DNA of 64,000 nucleotides from Desulfurococcus amylolyticus Z-533 (GCF_000513855.1 NZ_KI911318.1:1179327-1243326), one strand, 5' to 3'. Shown: positions 8,131 to 17,799, numbered from the stretch's first letter. Numbers and translations: made by a program. The notes: generated by a model not told the origin, from the sequence alone.

Positions 8131-8556
8131 TTGAGTAGGCAGAGCCTACCAGGATATGAGAAACTAGTTGAGAGGGCCTTTGAGAAGCTTGGAGGCAAGC
8201 GTGGGAGCGGCGAAGTATTTGAGATGCCCCATGCCGACGTACTCGTCATCGGGAGTAAAACAGTTGTGCAAAATTTCAGGCAGATAGCCAGCGTGCTTAA
8301 TAGGGATGAAGAGTTATTAAAGAGGTACTTCATGAAGGAGTTGAATGTGCCAGGCTCAATCAATGAAGCTGGCCAACTGGAATTAAAGGGCAAGTTTAAT
8401 CCGCAGGCAATCAATCAGTTACTAGTAAGGTTTGTAGAGAGGTATGTTAAGTGTAGCACATGTGGTTCAGTACATACAAGGTTAACTAAGAAGGGAAAGG
8501 TATTCGTGCTTAGATGCGATGCATGCGGTGCTGAGACAACTCTTCCAGCATTTTAA
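8131..8556 (+). CDS. translation initiation factor aIF2 subunit beta
   Basis: Subunit of the aIF2 GTPase that delivers initiator Met-tRNA. The 141-residue form has the central alpha/beta domain (MPHADVLVIGSKTVVQNF, FMKELNVPGSINEAGQL) and the C-terminal zinc ribbon CSTC...CDAC. The TTG at 8131 is preceded by aGGTGt at 6 nt spacing; a GTG at 8122 would overlap that site. First gene of a dense translation operon running to 11733. Confidence 0.95.
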   Translation: MSRQSLPGYEKLVERAFEKLGGKRGSGEVFEMPHADVLVIGSKTVVQNFRQIASVLNRDEELLKRYFMKELNVPGSINEAGQLELKGKFNPQAINQLLVRFVERYVKCSTCGSVHTRLTKKGKVFVLRCDACGAETTLPAF

Positions 8557-8565
8557 GGTGTAATC

Positions 8566-8892
8566 ATGGAGAACCGAGGGAAGGAAAGGGTTAAGACCTA
8601 TGTTAAGAAACAAGTTGTCGATGGAGAGGTAATCATTGCAGCATGTGATGAAAACATTCTGGGACTACACCTAGTAGACGAGAACATTAAGGCTAACTTC
8701 TACGTTGACCCCTACTTCTATAAAGGCGAACTATTAGATCTCGAGGAAGCAGTTAAAATACTTGCTACAGCAACCATCGGTAATATAGTGGGGGAGCAAA
8801 TAGTCCAGGCTGCATTAGAGATGGGATTAATCCATCCTGAAGCAGTTTTAAGAATAAAGGGCATACCCATAGCTCTTTTCATGAGGATTTAA
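8566..8892 (+). CDS. DUF424 family protein
   Basis: A 108-residue archaeal protein of the DUF424 family (KANFYVDPYFYKGELLDLEE and TIGNIVGEQIVQAALEMGLI are its typical blocks). The function is not known; its constant company with aIF2-beta and NMD3 suggests a role in translation or ribosome assembly. Gap of 9 nt from aIF2-beta; ATG follows AAGGTG. Confidence 0.85.
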   Translation: MENRGKERVKTYVKKQVVDGEVIIAACDENILGLHLVDENIKANFYVDPYFYKGELLDLEEAVKILATATIGNIVGEQIVQAALEMGLIHPEAVLRIKGIPIALFMRI

Positions 8893-8907
8893 TAGGGGTA
8901 TAATGTT

Positions 8908-9978
8908 TTGAGTAATACTCGTTTCTGCGTTAAATGCGGGAGGGAATTCAAACAGGAGGATTTAATCAACAGCTTATGCGTTAATTGCTACCTAAAGTAC
9001 CATGGAGTCTTCAAGGAAACCCCTCATGTAGAACTGACAATATGCCCTAAATGCGGTTCATGGTATTTTAAGGGGGCATGGCATCCTTCCCTAGACATAA
9101 GGGAGGTTATAAGGAGGGAGCTACTGGCGGATCTCCATAGATTCCTATATGAGAATATAAGTGTAATCGAGGTTGACGTGGTTTCCGACATATACAAGAT
9201 CAACGCTGGTGAATATGGTGTTAAAGCGATATTCACCATGGAAGTCAATGGAAGACATGTTGTCAAGGTAAACCAGGTAGTAATTACAAAGCTTAGATAT
9301 AGAACCTGCGATAAATGCATGAGGAGAACAACTGGTTCACATAAAGTACTCGTACAGGTGAGGTTTGAACCACTAGAAAACATAGAAGGGCTGCGACGCG
9401 AGGTCATGGAGTTACTACGTGATCTTGAAATAGGTGAAAGTATCATCGAAGTAATGGAGCTACGGGAGGGTTTAGACATAAAATTCGAAGATATAGTGTC
9501 CCCGAGGAAATATGTTAACATATTGGTAAAGAAATATGGGGCTAAGACCTCGGAGTCGTTTAAGTCGACGAAATACGATTTCCAAGAGGGTAAATGGAGC
9601 GGAGTGATGACTATATCGGTAAGGATACCCGCAATCAGAGAGAACGACATAGTGAGATACAGGGGTAAACTAGGTATTGTTAAACAAGTTGAAAACGGTG
9701 TCATTAGAATCCTCATCCTGGAGACAGGGGAAGAAGTGGAAGCTCGTCTCTCAGAGTACTGGGACAGAGTGCTCGAAAAGCCCGGTGGGATCTATATAGA
9801 TGAACGAGTATTCACTGTAATAGCCATAGACAAGTCAACAATATATCTCCTAAACGAGGAAACAGGTGAGTTGAGAGAGGCATCCTTAACCCCAGCTAAT
9901 TATGGGTTAAAGCCGGGTGATAAAGTTATAATATTGAGTGATGGTGAAAGAGAACTAGTAGTAAAAAAGGAGGGGTGA
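8908..9978 (+). CDS. NMD3-family ribosome biogenesis protein
   Basis: Archaeal homologue of NMD3, the adaptor that binds the large ribosomal subunit in eukaryotes. The 356-residue protein starts with CxxC pairs (CVKCGREF, CVNCY, CPKCGSWYFKG) and another at CDKCMRRT, the zinc-binding N-terminal signature, followed by eIF5A-like and OB-like C-terminal parts (DIVRYRGKLGIVKQVENG). The TTG start follows GGGGTATAATG. The stop overlaps the start of aIF1A by 4 nt. Confidence 0.9.
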   Translation: MSNTRFCVKCGREFKQEDLINSLCVNCYLKYHGVFKETPHVELTICPKCGSWYFKGAWHPSLDIREVIRRELLADLHRFLYENISVIEVDVVSDIYKINAGEYGVKAIFTMEVNGRHVVKVNQVVITKLRYRTCDKCMRRTTGSHKVLVQVRFEPLENIEGLRREVMELLRDLEIGESIIEVMELREGLDIKFEDIVSPRKYVNILVKKYGAKTSESFKSTKYDFQEGKWSGVMTISVRIPAIRENDIVRYRGKLGIVKQVENGVIRILILETGEEVEARLSEYWDRVLEKPGGIYIDERVFTVIAIDKSTIYLLNEETGELREASLTPANYGLKPGDKVIILSDGERELVVKKEG

Positions 9979-10325
9979 GGTGTCTGAGTAAGAAGCATCA
10001 AAAACAGGGAGATGAGCATGGTGGAGAGATACCACTACCCAACCCTGATGAGGGGACGATAATATGTGGTGTAGTAAGGCATCTAGGCGGAGACTATCTC
10101 ATAGCTAAGTGCCTCGATGGAGTCGATAGAAAGATAAGGATACCTGGTAAACTAAGGAGGAAGGTATGGATAACCGAGGGAGATATTATCCTGGTGGGGC
10201 TCTGGGATTTTTCAACGGAAAAAGGTGAAGTAGTATATAAGTACGGTAAGAACGAGGTAAACAAACTGGTTGAGAAGGGGGTAGTGCCGAAGGAGTTCAT
10301 CGATGCATTAAGTGAACTCATATGA
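9975..10325 (+). CDS. translation initiation factor aIF1A
   Basis: Initiation factor of the S1/OB fold that binds the ribosomal A site. The 116-residue protein has a basic N-terminal tail, the OB core (EGTIICGVVRHLGGDYLIAK, RKIRIPGKLRRKVWI, GDIILVGLWDF) and a short C-terminal helix. The GTG start overlaps the NMD3 stop and follows a strong GGAGG; the exact start is uncertain because other starts in the tail are not excluded. Confidence 0.93.
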   Translation: MRCLSKKHQKQGDEHGGEIPLPNPDEGTIICGVVRHLGGDYLIAKCLDGVDRKIRIPGKLRRKVWITEGDIILVGLWDFSTEKGEVVYKYGKNEVNKLVEKGVVPKEFIDALSELI

Positions 10326-11125
10326 GCGACGACATAGATAAATTACTCAGGAAAAAGGAGGAGCCCCGTAGAAAAGATAAAGACCTTTTTGAAACGGTTG
10401 AAGAGGTCTTTGATACAGCCACAGTCATGACTATCATTGAATTAATAAGGAAGAAAATAATTAAGAAGCTAAATGGTGTCGTGAACACTGGTAAAGAGGC
10501 CAGGGTGTATCTTGGAATAGGGTATAATGGAGAATACCTAGCCGTGAAGATATATTTAACTAGCACGGCAGAGTTCAAGAAGGGAATATACAAGTATATC
10601 ATGGGGGATCCACGCTTTAGAGACGTCAAGATCAAGGATACAAGGACACTTGTATATGTTTGGACAAGGAAAGAATATAGAAACCTGAAAAGACTCTATG
10701 AAGCAGGGGTAAAGGTCCCCAGGCCCGTGGCATTCCTGAACAATGTCTTAGTAATGGAGTTCCTTGGCGAGAACGGAAATAGATATCCACTCCTTATAGA
10801 AGCCTACAAGGAGCTGGAAGTTGAAGAGCTCAAGCACGTTTACCACCTTATATTAGATGAGGTAGTGAAAATATATTGTAAAGCCGGGTTAGTACACGGT
10901 GATCTCTCAGTGTATAATATAGTTGTGACCCCAGGGCTCGACATAGCTATAATAGATGTTGGCCAAGCAGTGGATTTATCCCATCCAAACTCCGAGGAAT
11001 TCTTAATCAGGGACATCGAGAATATAAACAGGTTTTTCAGGGAGGAAACAGGTATAAGTACATATAGTCTAGAGGAAATACTGGAGGCTGTTAAAGAATG
11101 CAGGACAATGAAAAAGGAAGATTAA
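10322..11125 (+). CDS. rio1: Rio1 serine protein kinase
   Basis: Atypical kinase/ATPase of small-subunit maturation. In 267 residues: ATP-binding loop GKEARVY, catalytic Lys in YLAVKIYL, hinge MEFLGENG, catalytic loop LVHGDLSVYN (Asp and Asn present) and metal-binding IIDVGQAV near residue 215. The Rio1 class is indicated by GKEARVYLG and by following aIF1A, the usual archaeal order. Overlaps aIF1A by 4 nt and the KH gene by 28 nt. Confidence 0.95.
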   Translation: MSDDIDKLLRKKEEPRRKDKDLFETVEEVFDTATVMTIIELIRKKIIKKLNGVVNTGKEARVYLGIGYNGEYLAVKIYLTSTAEFKKGIYKYIMGDPRFRDVKIKDTRTLVYVWTRKEYRNLKRLYEAGVKVPRPVAFLNNVLVMEFLGENGNRYPLLIEAYKELEVEELKHVYHLILDEVVKIYCKAGLVHGDLSVYNIVVTPGLDIAIIDVGQAVDLSHPNSEEFLIRDIENINRFFREETGISTYSLEEILEAVKECRTMKKED

Positions 11126-11733
11126 TTCCTGGAGTAACTAGGCTCTACGAGAAACTCCCCTTGGAAAGGATTGGAGTCCTTCTCGGTGATAACGGGAGAG
11201 TTAAGAAGGAGATAGAGGTTAAGACACGCACAATTCTAACCGTTGACTCTGAGACCGGTAGCGTCATAATTGAGCCGGCTTTTCCAGAGACCACTTCACT
11301 AGAATTGATGAAGGCCAGGGATATCGTTAGAGCTGTAGCATACGGGTTCAGCCCTGAGAGGGCTTTTAAACTGTTCGACGAAGACCAGATATTATTAGTA
11401 ATAGATGTTAGACAATATGTTGGAGACAAACCCAACCACGTTAAGAGGGTTCTTGGTAGGGTAATAGGTGAGGATGGGAAGGCTAGAAGAGTCCTAGAAG
11501 AGGCAACAGGCACCTATATATCCGTGTATGAGCCCTACGTCGCTATAATAGGGGATTACGAATCAGCTAACATAGCCCGTACAGCTATAGAGATGCTGGT
11601 TGAGGGTAGAACTCATGCGACAGTATATAAATACGTGGAAAGGGAGATGTTCGCAGTGAGGAAACGCAGGATGCGGGAGCTGTGGGTGAAGGGGCCTGAA
11701 TTAGATACCGGCGGAAAGGAGAGGGATAGTTGA
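11098..11733 (+). CDS. KH-domain ribosome assembly protein (Pno1/Dim2-like)
   Basis: A 211-residue protein with two KH-like units: the first around EKLPLERIGVLLGDNGRVKK (residues 18-38), the second with the GxxG loop in VLGRVIGEDGKARRVLEE (residues 115-135). Archaeal homologues of Pno1/Dim2 have this form and follow rio1; in eukaryotes the protein helps mature 18S rRNA with Rio kinases. Last gene of the operon. Confidence 0.92.
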   Translation: MQDNEKGRLIPGVTRLYEKLPLERIGVLLGDNGRVKKEIEVKTRTILTVDSETGSVIIEPAFPETTSLELMKARDIVRAVAYGFSPERAFKLFDEDQILLVIDVRQYVGDKPNHVKRVLGRVIGEDGKARRVLEEATGTYISVYEPYVAIIGDYESANIARTAIEMLVEGRTHATVYKYVEREMFAVRKRRMRELWVKGPELDTGGKERDS

Positions 11734-11808
11734 GCCAGTAATATTCAATCATTCATCCTGAATGCATGCAAATAACCAGTCGTCCTAGGTTGCTTCGCAA
11801 TCGCTTTC

Positions 11809-12228
11809 CTATATTATTAAAAGGTAGAGTGCAATAGCTATAAGGGCTACCGAGATCGCCTTCTTCAATGTAAGTTCTTCATGGAGTAGTATAACTGAAA
11901 ATAATATGATGAATAATATACTGGATCTATCGAGCATTGCGACAATAGATGTATCACCTTTTTGTAGTGCGAGAAAGTAGAATATCCATGAAAGACCGCC
12001 TGCCACACCGCTTAGAATTATGAAGATGTATTCCATACTCGTCATTCTCCCTACGTAGGCTACACCCCTGAAGTACAGCATTATGCTTACAGCGAATACA
12101 GTCATTACAATTGATCGAAGCGCTGTCGCAGTTATTGAGTCAACGTTTTGCAAGCCTATTTTAGCCAGTATCGTTGCCAATGCAGCCGCTAAAGCATCTA
12201 ACAATGCATATATAATCCATGACTCCAT
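11809..12228 (-). CDS. EamA/DMT-family half-size membrane protein
   Basis: A 139-residue hydrophobic protein with four to five predicted membrane helices, equal to one EamA repeat (ends with FSVILLHEELTLKKAISVALI, the typical EamA closing motif). Full drug/metabolite transporters have two such repeats, so this one would need to dimerise, as in EmrE-like short forms. The substrate is unknown. ATG follows TTGGTG. Confidence 0.85.
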   Translation of the reverse strand: MESWIIYALLDALAAALATILAKIGLQNVDSITATALRSIVMTVFAVSIMLYFRGVAYVGRMTSMEYIFIILSGVAGGLSWIFYFLALQKGDTSIVAMLDRSSILFIILFSVILLHEELTLKKAISVALIAIALYLLII

Positions 12229-12274
12229 TTTTACACCAATGAGGCCGTATGCTTTATTTTGTTAATAAGTATTA

Positions 12275-12365
12275 CCGATGAAGAGAGAATCCGGGTAAGA
12301 ACCTGAATATTGGGGGTGCTGAGAGGCCCGCATAGCTGAGGGTTCAATGCTAACACAGCTCACTA
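12275..12365. other. GC-rich structured intergenic stretch
   Basis: Between trkH and the EamA gene the composition turns GC-rich and repeats CTGA motifs (gaacctga, tgctgaga, agctgagg). GAACC at the left can pair with GGTTC at the right around an inner GGG/CCC stem, suggesting an RNA fold, but no known class was matched on either strand. Confidence 0.25.
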
Positions 12366-12389
12366 ATTAACTGATTTGATATCATGTTT

Positions 12390-13853
12390 TCAACTAGTGA
12401 ATGATTTGATCATGCCTCTATGTACTAGGTAACTAGTTAGAACGATCAATGGTAAGTACTCGGTTTTTCCGAGATACATTCCAGCCATTAATGCTATTTT
12501 AACCAATAGAGGCGTTGAGGAAGAGATTATACCGGTGGATAATCCAACACAACCAGTGGCTGAGGCAGCCTCGAATATGGCGTCGAGAAAGTCCGTGCCC
12601 GGTAAAACTATCTTTGTCATCGATGCTATGAGGAATACGGTAATTAAATGTAATAGTATTATGAGCAGTGCCCCAGAGACCTCCTCTTCTTCAAGTGTCT
12701 TGCCATCTATTACCACATGTAGGTTCACCCTTTCACGGAGTAGTGTTGACGTACTATATGAGCTGAGTTTCCTCAGCAGGACGATTAACCTGTACACTTT
12801 TATACCTCCAGCCGTTGAAAACGTCATACCACCTATAATCATTGCAACTACAAGGATGATTTTCACCCCGTTGGGGAAGCCGGCTACATTTCCAATATTG
12901 AAGCCTGTTGTAGTCATAGCGGAAATAGTGTTGAAGAATCCGAGCAAAATTGAGTACGTGAGACCCTCGTTGTGAAGCATGAAAACGAGCGTGGCTAGCA
13001 GGGAGAGTATGCATAGTGAAATAAAGTAGTATTTAACCTCATCGCTTCTAAGCACATCCTTGAATCTAAAGTCTAGTAGCTGGCTTAAAGCGAGGAAATT
13101 CATGCCGCCGATCACCATAATAAATATAGCGGGTATAACGCTGAAGGGTGCATAATCATATAGTGCTTCATAATTCATTGAGTAATTACTCATTCCGCCA
13201 GTAGCTATAGCCGTCATCGTGTGAATGATGGCATCGTAGAAATCTACACCAGAGTAGTAGAGTAAGACTATGCCGGCCAATGTGAATACCATGTATATCT
13301 CTATAATCCTCCTTGCAGTACTTCTAAGGGTACGCATTACCCTTACGGGCCTCTCTAAACCATATAGTGTATAGCCGAATTTCCAGAAGAAGGGTATGAT
13401 CACCATTGCGAAGACTACGAAGCCTAGCTCACCACTCCACTGCATTAGAGCCCTCCACCAATTGATACTCTTCTTTAAGTGATCTATATCGTTTAAGACA
13501 GTAAACCCTGTACCTGTAAACCCCGAGATACTTTCAAACAATGCATCAATAAACGATATATTGATTTCCCGCATTAACGGCAATGCAGCCAGAAACGGTA
13601 TTACGAGCCACGAAGCCGTTGAAACAATATAAGCCTCAAGGAAGCCCATTTCACGAACACTGTTAAACCTGGTTAAGACAATGACACCGGAGAAGCCTAT
13701 GCTAATATAGAGTATGGAGAAGAACAGGAAGTTCATGGAAACCGGTTCACCACTAAGTAGATCAACAATCGGCACACTTAATATCATTAAACCCACAATC
13801 AGTAAAAGGCTTAGAAGCCCGGTGGCTATAGACACCATCTTCATAGAAACCAC
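12390..13853 (-). CDS. trkH: TrkH-type potassium transporter membrane subunit
   Basis: Ion-conducting subunit of a Trk potassium uptake system: 487 residues, about ten hydrophobic segments, and the repeated pore motifs of the family (SISGFTGTGFTVL near residue 110, TAIATGGMSNYSMN near 220, SAMTTTGFNIGNV near 315, SATGCVGLSTGI near 440). The cytoplasmic partner is probably the TrkA protein at 5042-5698, 6.7 kb away. Confidence 0.95.
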   Translation of the reverse strand: MVSMKMVSIATGLLSLLLIVGLMILSVPIVDLLSGEPVSMNFLFFSILYISIGFSGVIVLTRFNSVREMGFLEAYIVSTASWLVIPFLAALPLMREINISFIDALFESISGFTGTGFTVLNDIDHLKKSINWWRALMQWSGELGFVVFAMVIIPFFWKFGYTLYGLERPVRVMRTLRSTARRIIEIYMVFTLAGIVLLYYSGVDFYDAIIHTMTAIATGGMSNYSMNYEALYDYAPFSVIPAIFIMVIGGMNFLALSQLLDFRFKDVLRSDEVKYYFISLCILSLLATLVFMLHNEGLTYSILLGFFNTISAMTTTGFNIGNVAGFPNGVKIILVVAMIIGGMTFSTAGGIKVYRLIVLLRKLSSYSTSTLLRERVNLHVVIDGKTLEEEEVSGALLIILLHLITVFLIASMTKIVLPGTDFLDAIFEAASATGCVGLSTGIISSSTPLLVKIALMAGMYLGKTEYLPLIVLTSYLVHRGMIKSFTS

Positions 13854-14239
13854 ACACTATCTCTATCAACGAGTTTAAATATCTCCAATCTCATTAAGTA
13901 TAATATAAGCATTTAAAAACAATGTAATGAAAACACAGCATGTTATTAAAGCTTTCATACCTCAACCCAGTAATATGATGTTCAGACCCAAATACTATTT
14001 AACCAGTGGGAATCCCCTGAAATCAACCCCGATGAATTCCACATATTCATTACCAGCTCCACGCCATGGTGTTCATATCAGATGATCCAACTAAGCAAAA
14101 ACTCTACCAGCTTAAAGTGTCTTCTTCAAGTTTTCCATGATATCAATATAGCATCTCCTAGTAGCAATATGATAGTCGATAATCCCCCGGTTGAAACCAG
14201 CTACTGGAAACCTTAGAATAGGAGACTGAAAAGGAAAGG
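13854..14239. other. 386-nt gap; possible small coding remnant
   Basis: No intact gene. On the minus strand a short open stretch ending at 14112 reads GFNRGIIDYHIATRRC then YIDIMENLKKTL, which could be a truncated gene end, but the family was not recognised. The trkH promoter (AT-rich, 13860-13920) is at the left side. Confidence 0.3.
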
Positions 14240-14314
14240 CGGGCCCGCGGGGATTCGAACCCCGGGCCTCCGGCTTAGAAGGCCGGCGCCCTATCCTGGC
14301 TAGGCGACGGGCCC
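14240..14314 (-). tRNA. tRNA-Arg (UCU)
   Basis: 75-nt cloverleaf without intron: acceptor GGGCCCG/CGGGCCC, anticodon stem CCGGC/GCCGG around loop CUUCUAA (anticodon UCU), T arm CGGGG/CCCCG with UUCGAAU loop, discriminator G. A TATA-like AAAATATATAA lies about 30 nt upstream on the minus strand. Confidence 0.96.
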
Positions 14315-14386
14315 AGCCGATAAATCATTATCTTAGCAGAGGGAATTATATATTTTAATCTAAATTGAAAACCTAGTCCATTATCA

Positions 14387-14814
14387 TGAAGCCCCATGAT
14401 CCTAGAGAATGCTGTTGTAGTTGCTACCGCACCTGTTAGCAACTCGAAAAACGCACACCCAAGTACAGTAACTACAGCGAGTCCCCCTTTCACTCTTCCT
14501 ACTAGTGGTTCAAGCGCATCTACGATTACCTCCGTTAGCCCTGCCTTCTCAAAAACCGTACCCATTAATACGAATAAACACACCCCCATGCTCGTCATGA
14601 ATAGGGTGGAGAAGAGATATGATGAGAATACTATAGCATCCGGCTTTCCATGAGAAGAAGATAGGTATCTAATTATATCCTCTATATTGCTGAGTATGTA
14701 CCTGGGATCATGTTCATAAATGCCTCCTACCTTATCCTCAACATGTTTCTGTCTAATATTTACCTGTTCAACAATATTTATATCCATGGATGAATCATTG
14801 AATTCTATAAACAC
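14387..14814 (-). pseudogene. TRAP transporter large permease (DctM/fused type) remnant
   Basis: The segment after about residue 55 reads like the middle of a TRAP large permease: FMTSMGVCLFVLMGTVFEKAG then GGLAVVTVLGCAFFELLTGAV and ATTTAFSRIM. A full large permease subunit exceeds 400 residues; only about 85 are here. Similarity stops at about 14390, beside the tRNA-Arg promoter, and the frame then runs through the tRNA gene itself, which is not credible coding. No other TRAP gene is near. A dead fragment, perhaps cut by integration at the tRNA. Confidence 0.7.
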
Positions 14815-14963
14815 ACCCTTTTATGTTCGTGGTGCCGAGGTCGATAGATATAATTCTAAACAATAATATTCACCCGTCTCAGCATCGAAGTCCATCAGGA
14901 ATAGCATACATATAGAGGTTTTGATAAAACAGCAATAAAACTGATTTTATTCCAGGCAGGACT

Positions 14964-17690
14964 CTATTGTCTACACAATATATTCTTTAACGCATTCATG
15001 ACCTCTTCTTTTTTAATGTCACGGGTTTTTCTCAGTGTTACATGGTCTGGTTTACCGCCTCCCTTAATGCCTTTCCCCGTTAACTCCTCTGTGATTCTCC
15101 TTAAGTCTATGTTCTTCTTTACTGCTTTCTCGGGTTTAACCGCTATTTCGATCAGTTCGCCAGTATCTATGGTAGTAAGTACCCCGTGTTTTAGTGAGAG
15201 TTCTTCAAGTACTTGTTTAACTAGTTTCTCATCGCTGATGGGTAGCTCTACATATACCGTATCAATGCCGCAGATGTTTATCTCCTCGGTAAGGGCCTTC
15301 GATATAATGGTCTTTCCCATGAGATCCCTGTATTTATCAAGTACCTCTAGCGTCTTATCGTACTCTCTCTTAATCTTCTTTACAGCAGAAGCCAGATCTC
15401 CCTGCTTAGAGCCCAGGATTGATAGGGCTTCTCCGATCTCGTTTTCCAGTAAGTGTATTTTATCAACTAGCCTCGTTGACGCTATGAACTCCAACCTGAT
15501 TACTCCATCCTGTATTCTCTCGGCATTAATTATTTTCACGCCGCCTACTTCACTAGTGTTAAACACATGGGTTCCGAAGCAGGCCTGTGCATCCCAGCCA
15601 GGTATCTCAACTATTCTGAGGATTGGAGAGTATATTGCGCCACCCTGGTATATCTTCAACCCGTACTTGTTCTCGGCCTCGAATTTACCCGTGTAGTGGA
15701 ACCTTAGATCCACTCTGTCCTCGATTATCCTGTTAGCCAGCTCCTCTATCTTCCTCACATCTTCCGATGTAAGGGACTTATGGTGTGTTATATCCAGCCT
15801 AGCCTTCTCAATGGTTTTCTCAGCACCGGCCTGCCATACATGGTCGCCAAGTATATACCTTGCTGCGGCGAGTATAATATGTGTTGCAGTGTGGTGCTTC
15901 ATTAACCTATATCTCCTATACCAGTCTATTACCACCCTAACCATAGTATTCTCATTGATCTCCACGGGCTCCTTCAATACATGTATTATTACATCGCCAA
16001 CTTTCCCAACGTATTCAACCTCATATCCTCTTCCATTCACCTCGATGAAGCCTGTATCGTGTTCCTGGCCTCCGGCCCACGGGTACATAACCGTTCTATC
16101 CAGGATAAGGTATTTTCCTCTAACCCCTATCACCTTAGCATTAACACTGGTTAGATACGGGTTCTCATGGAAAACCCTATATGTAGCAGGGAATCCAGAG
16201 GCCCATTTAACCACGTCCTCGGGAAACTCATGCTCCTTCTCCTTCACCAACACGCCTGGAGAGGAATGTCTCTGAGCTATTCTAGAGTAGAAGTCACCCG
16301 GTATCTCTACTTTTACACCATGTTCCCTGGCTCTTTCAGCAACGAATTCAGGGGGTATTCCATGTGAATCATATATTGTGATGAGGTCTTCCAGTAAGAG
16401 TTCTCTTTTCTTTTTAAGCAGCTTATCGACGATGTCTATTCCACGGCTGACGGCATCTATGAACTTAGAGGTCTCCATGGTTACTACATCCAGTATATAG
16501 TCTCTGTGCTTCTCGAACTTGCCATATATGTAGTCGTTCTTCCAGTATTTTACCTGGCGATCCAGTAATTCCTGGACCACATCTGTGAGCCTGCTGGGTT
16601 CGACGCCGAGCCTGGCGAGGTTTCTGAGGAGACGCCTAATCACGAGTCTAGCCAGGTATCCCTCACCAGTATTCGATGGAACCACACCATCCGAGAGCAT
16701 GAGGCTTATTGTCCTGGCATGGTCTAGAGCACTATATAAATATATTGTCTTCACGAATTCATCCACGTAGTCTCCGAACCCTAATTCACGAAGTAGCCTC
16801 TCATACTCATGTATGCCTCCAATTTCCTTATCGCTCAACAAGTAAACAGCTTTCTTCAATACATCGTAGCTGGGCTCCTCGACCCCGAGTACATCCTTGT
16901 ACTCGTTAACCAGCCTACCATATATTGCATGGAAGCCTGTCGGCGTCTTCTGGGTGAACCACGCTATTCTCTCTATACCATACCCGCAGTCAACGACTAA
17001 GACGGGGTTTTCCACGTATTTACCATCAACAACCTTGTACATCATGTGCACTAGTGTTGCTAACTCCATGCCGTCAACCAATACCTCTGGGGCAGGCCCA
17101 GCATTACCCCCGCCCTCCCACCATCCCTCCTTAAACACCAGGTCGTCGAGGTCTATGCCTATCTCCTTATTAAAGAACTCTATTGTGTTATCCAGTATCC
17201 CCTCAACCCAGTAAACGAATTTACCCGGTTTATTAAAAGCATGCATCCCACCCATTTCAAAACTGGTTAAATGCCGTCCAAAGGTTAACCCCACGTTATC
17301 TATATCACTCAGCCTTATAGATGGTTGGATTATAACTAGTGGATTATATGGGGGATCAACAATACCATCTGTAACAGCAGGCTGGAATACCACTATTGAT
17401 GCTATGGTTAAATAGAGGTCATTTCTCCATCTGGCTAGAACTGGATAGGGATCCACTACGCCGTGCCCCTTTGACTTGAGGAACCCTATAAACTTCTCCC
17501 TTACCTCCTGGAGGCTTAAGGGCCTCACTCTTTTATAATCCTTGTAGAGGAACTCATATTTGCTGCAAGGCCTATCCGGGCAAGTATCCCTTGGAATCCT
17601 GCTCCATAAAACACCCTCCTCACATCTCTTGCAGGTGTATTTCTCATAGCCATACCTGCGGAGATAGTCGAAGCTTATATTTTTAGACAT
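14964..17690 (-). CDS. alaS: alanyl-tRNA synthetase
   Basis: Class II synthetase charging tRNA-Ala. The 908-residue archaeal form has an N-terminal zinc-binding extension (CKRCEEGVLW...CPDRPCSKYEF), the class II catalytic core with motif 1 (FLKSKGHGVVDPYPV) and the SFEMGGMHAF block, the editing domain with HHTATHIILAA and the distal CFGTHV metal ligands, and a C-terminal DHHA1-like domain (GGGKPDHVT near residue 880). Full length. Downstream of the P1 gene on the same strand with a 110-nt gap. Confidence 0.98.
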   Translation of the reverse strand: MSKNISFDYLRRYGYEKYTCKRCEEGVLWSRIPRDTCPDRPCSKYEFLYKDYKRVRPLSLQEVREKFIGFLKSKGHGVVDPYPVLARWRNDLYLTIASIVVFQPAVTDGIVDPPYNPLVIIQPSIRLSDIDNVGLTFGRHLTSFEMGGMHAFNKPGKFVYWVEGILDNTIEFFNKEIGIDLDDLVFKEGWWEGGGNAGPAPEVLVDGMELATLVHMMYKVVDGKYVENPVLVVDCGYGIERIAWFTQKTPTGFHAIYGRLVNEYKDVLGVEEPSYDVLKKAVYLLSDKEIGGIHEYERLLRELGFGDYVDEFVKTIYLYSALDHARTISLMLSDGVVPSNTGEGYLARLVIRRLLRNLARLGVEPSRLTDVVQELLDRQVKYWKNDYIYGKFEKHRDYILDVVTMETSKFIDAVSRGIDIVDKLLKKKRELLLEDLITIYDSHGIPPEFVAERAREHGVKVEIPGDFYSRIAQRHSSPGVLVKEKEHEFPEDVVKWASGFPATYRVFHENPYLTSVNAKVIGVRGKYLILDRTVMYPWAGGQEHDTGFIEVNGRGYEVEYVGKVGDVIIHVLKEPVEINENTMVRVVIDWYRRYRLMKHHTATHIILAAARYILGDHVWQAGAEKTIEKARLDITHHKSLTSEDVRKIEELANRIIEDRVDLRFHYTGKFEAENKYGLKIYQGGAIYSPILRIVEIPGWDAQACFGTHVFNTSEVGGVKIINAERIQDGVIRLEFIASTRLVDKIHLLENEIGEALSILGSKQGDLASAVKKIKREYDKTLEVLDKYRDLMGKTIISKALTEEINICGIDTVYVELPISDEKLVKQVLEELSLKHGVLTTIDTGELIEIAVKPEKAVKKNIDLRRITEELTGKGIKGGGKPDHVTLRKTRDIKKEEVMNALKNILCRQ

Positions 17691-17799
17691 GGTTTTAACT
17701 AACCTCTCTCTAACTTAGGATACCTAATAGTAAGGAAGCAAATTAAGTTTTCGTAAAATCCTAAAAATCTTTATCCTCTCGTAAACAATGCCATTATTT

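Noticed and set aside
12295-12350. TPP riboswitch-like words (gaacctga, ggggtgctgagagg)
   Set aside because: The two conserved segments are in reversed order, the required pairing is absent, and no plus-strand gene follows.
14275-14390. C-terminal part of the TRAP-like reading frame
   Set aside because: It runs through the tRNA-Arg gene and its promoter; the codons are not plausible protein and similarity stops before.
16585-17214. Long plus-strand frames opposite alaS, FtsY, SecY and ribosomal genes
   Set aside because: They are shadows of strongly supported genes on the other strand, with low-complexity Ser/Leu-rich translations and no start signals.
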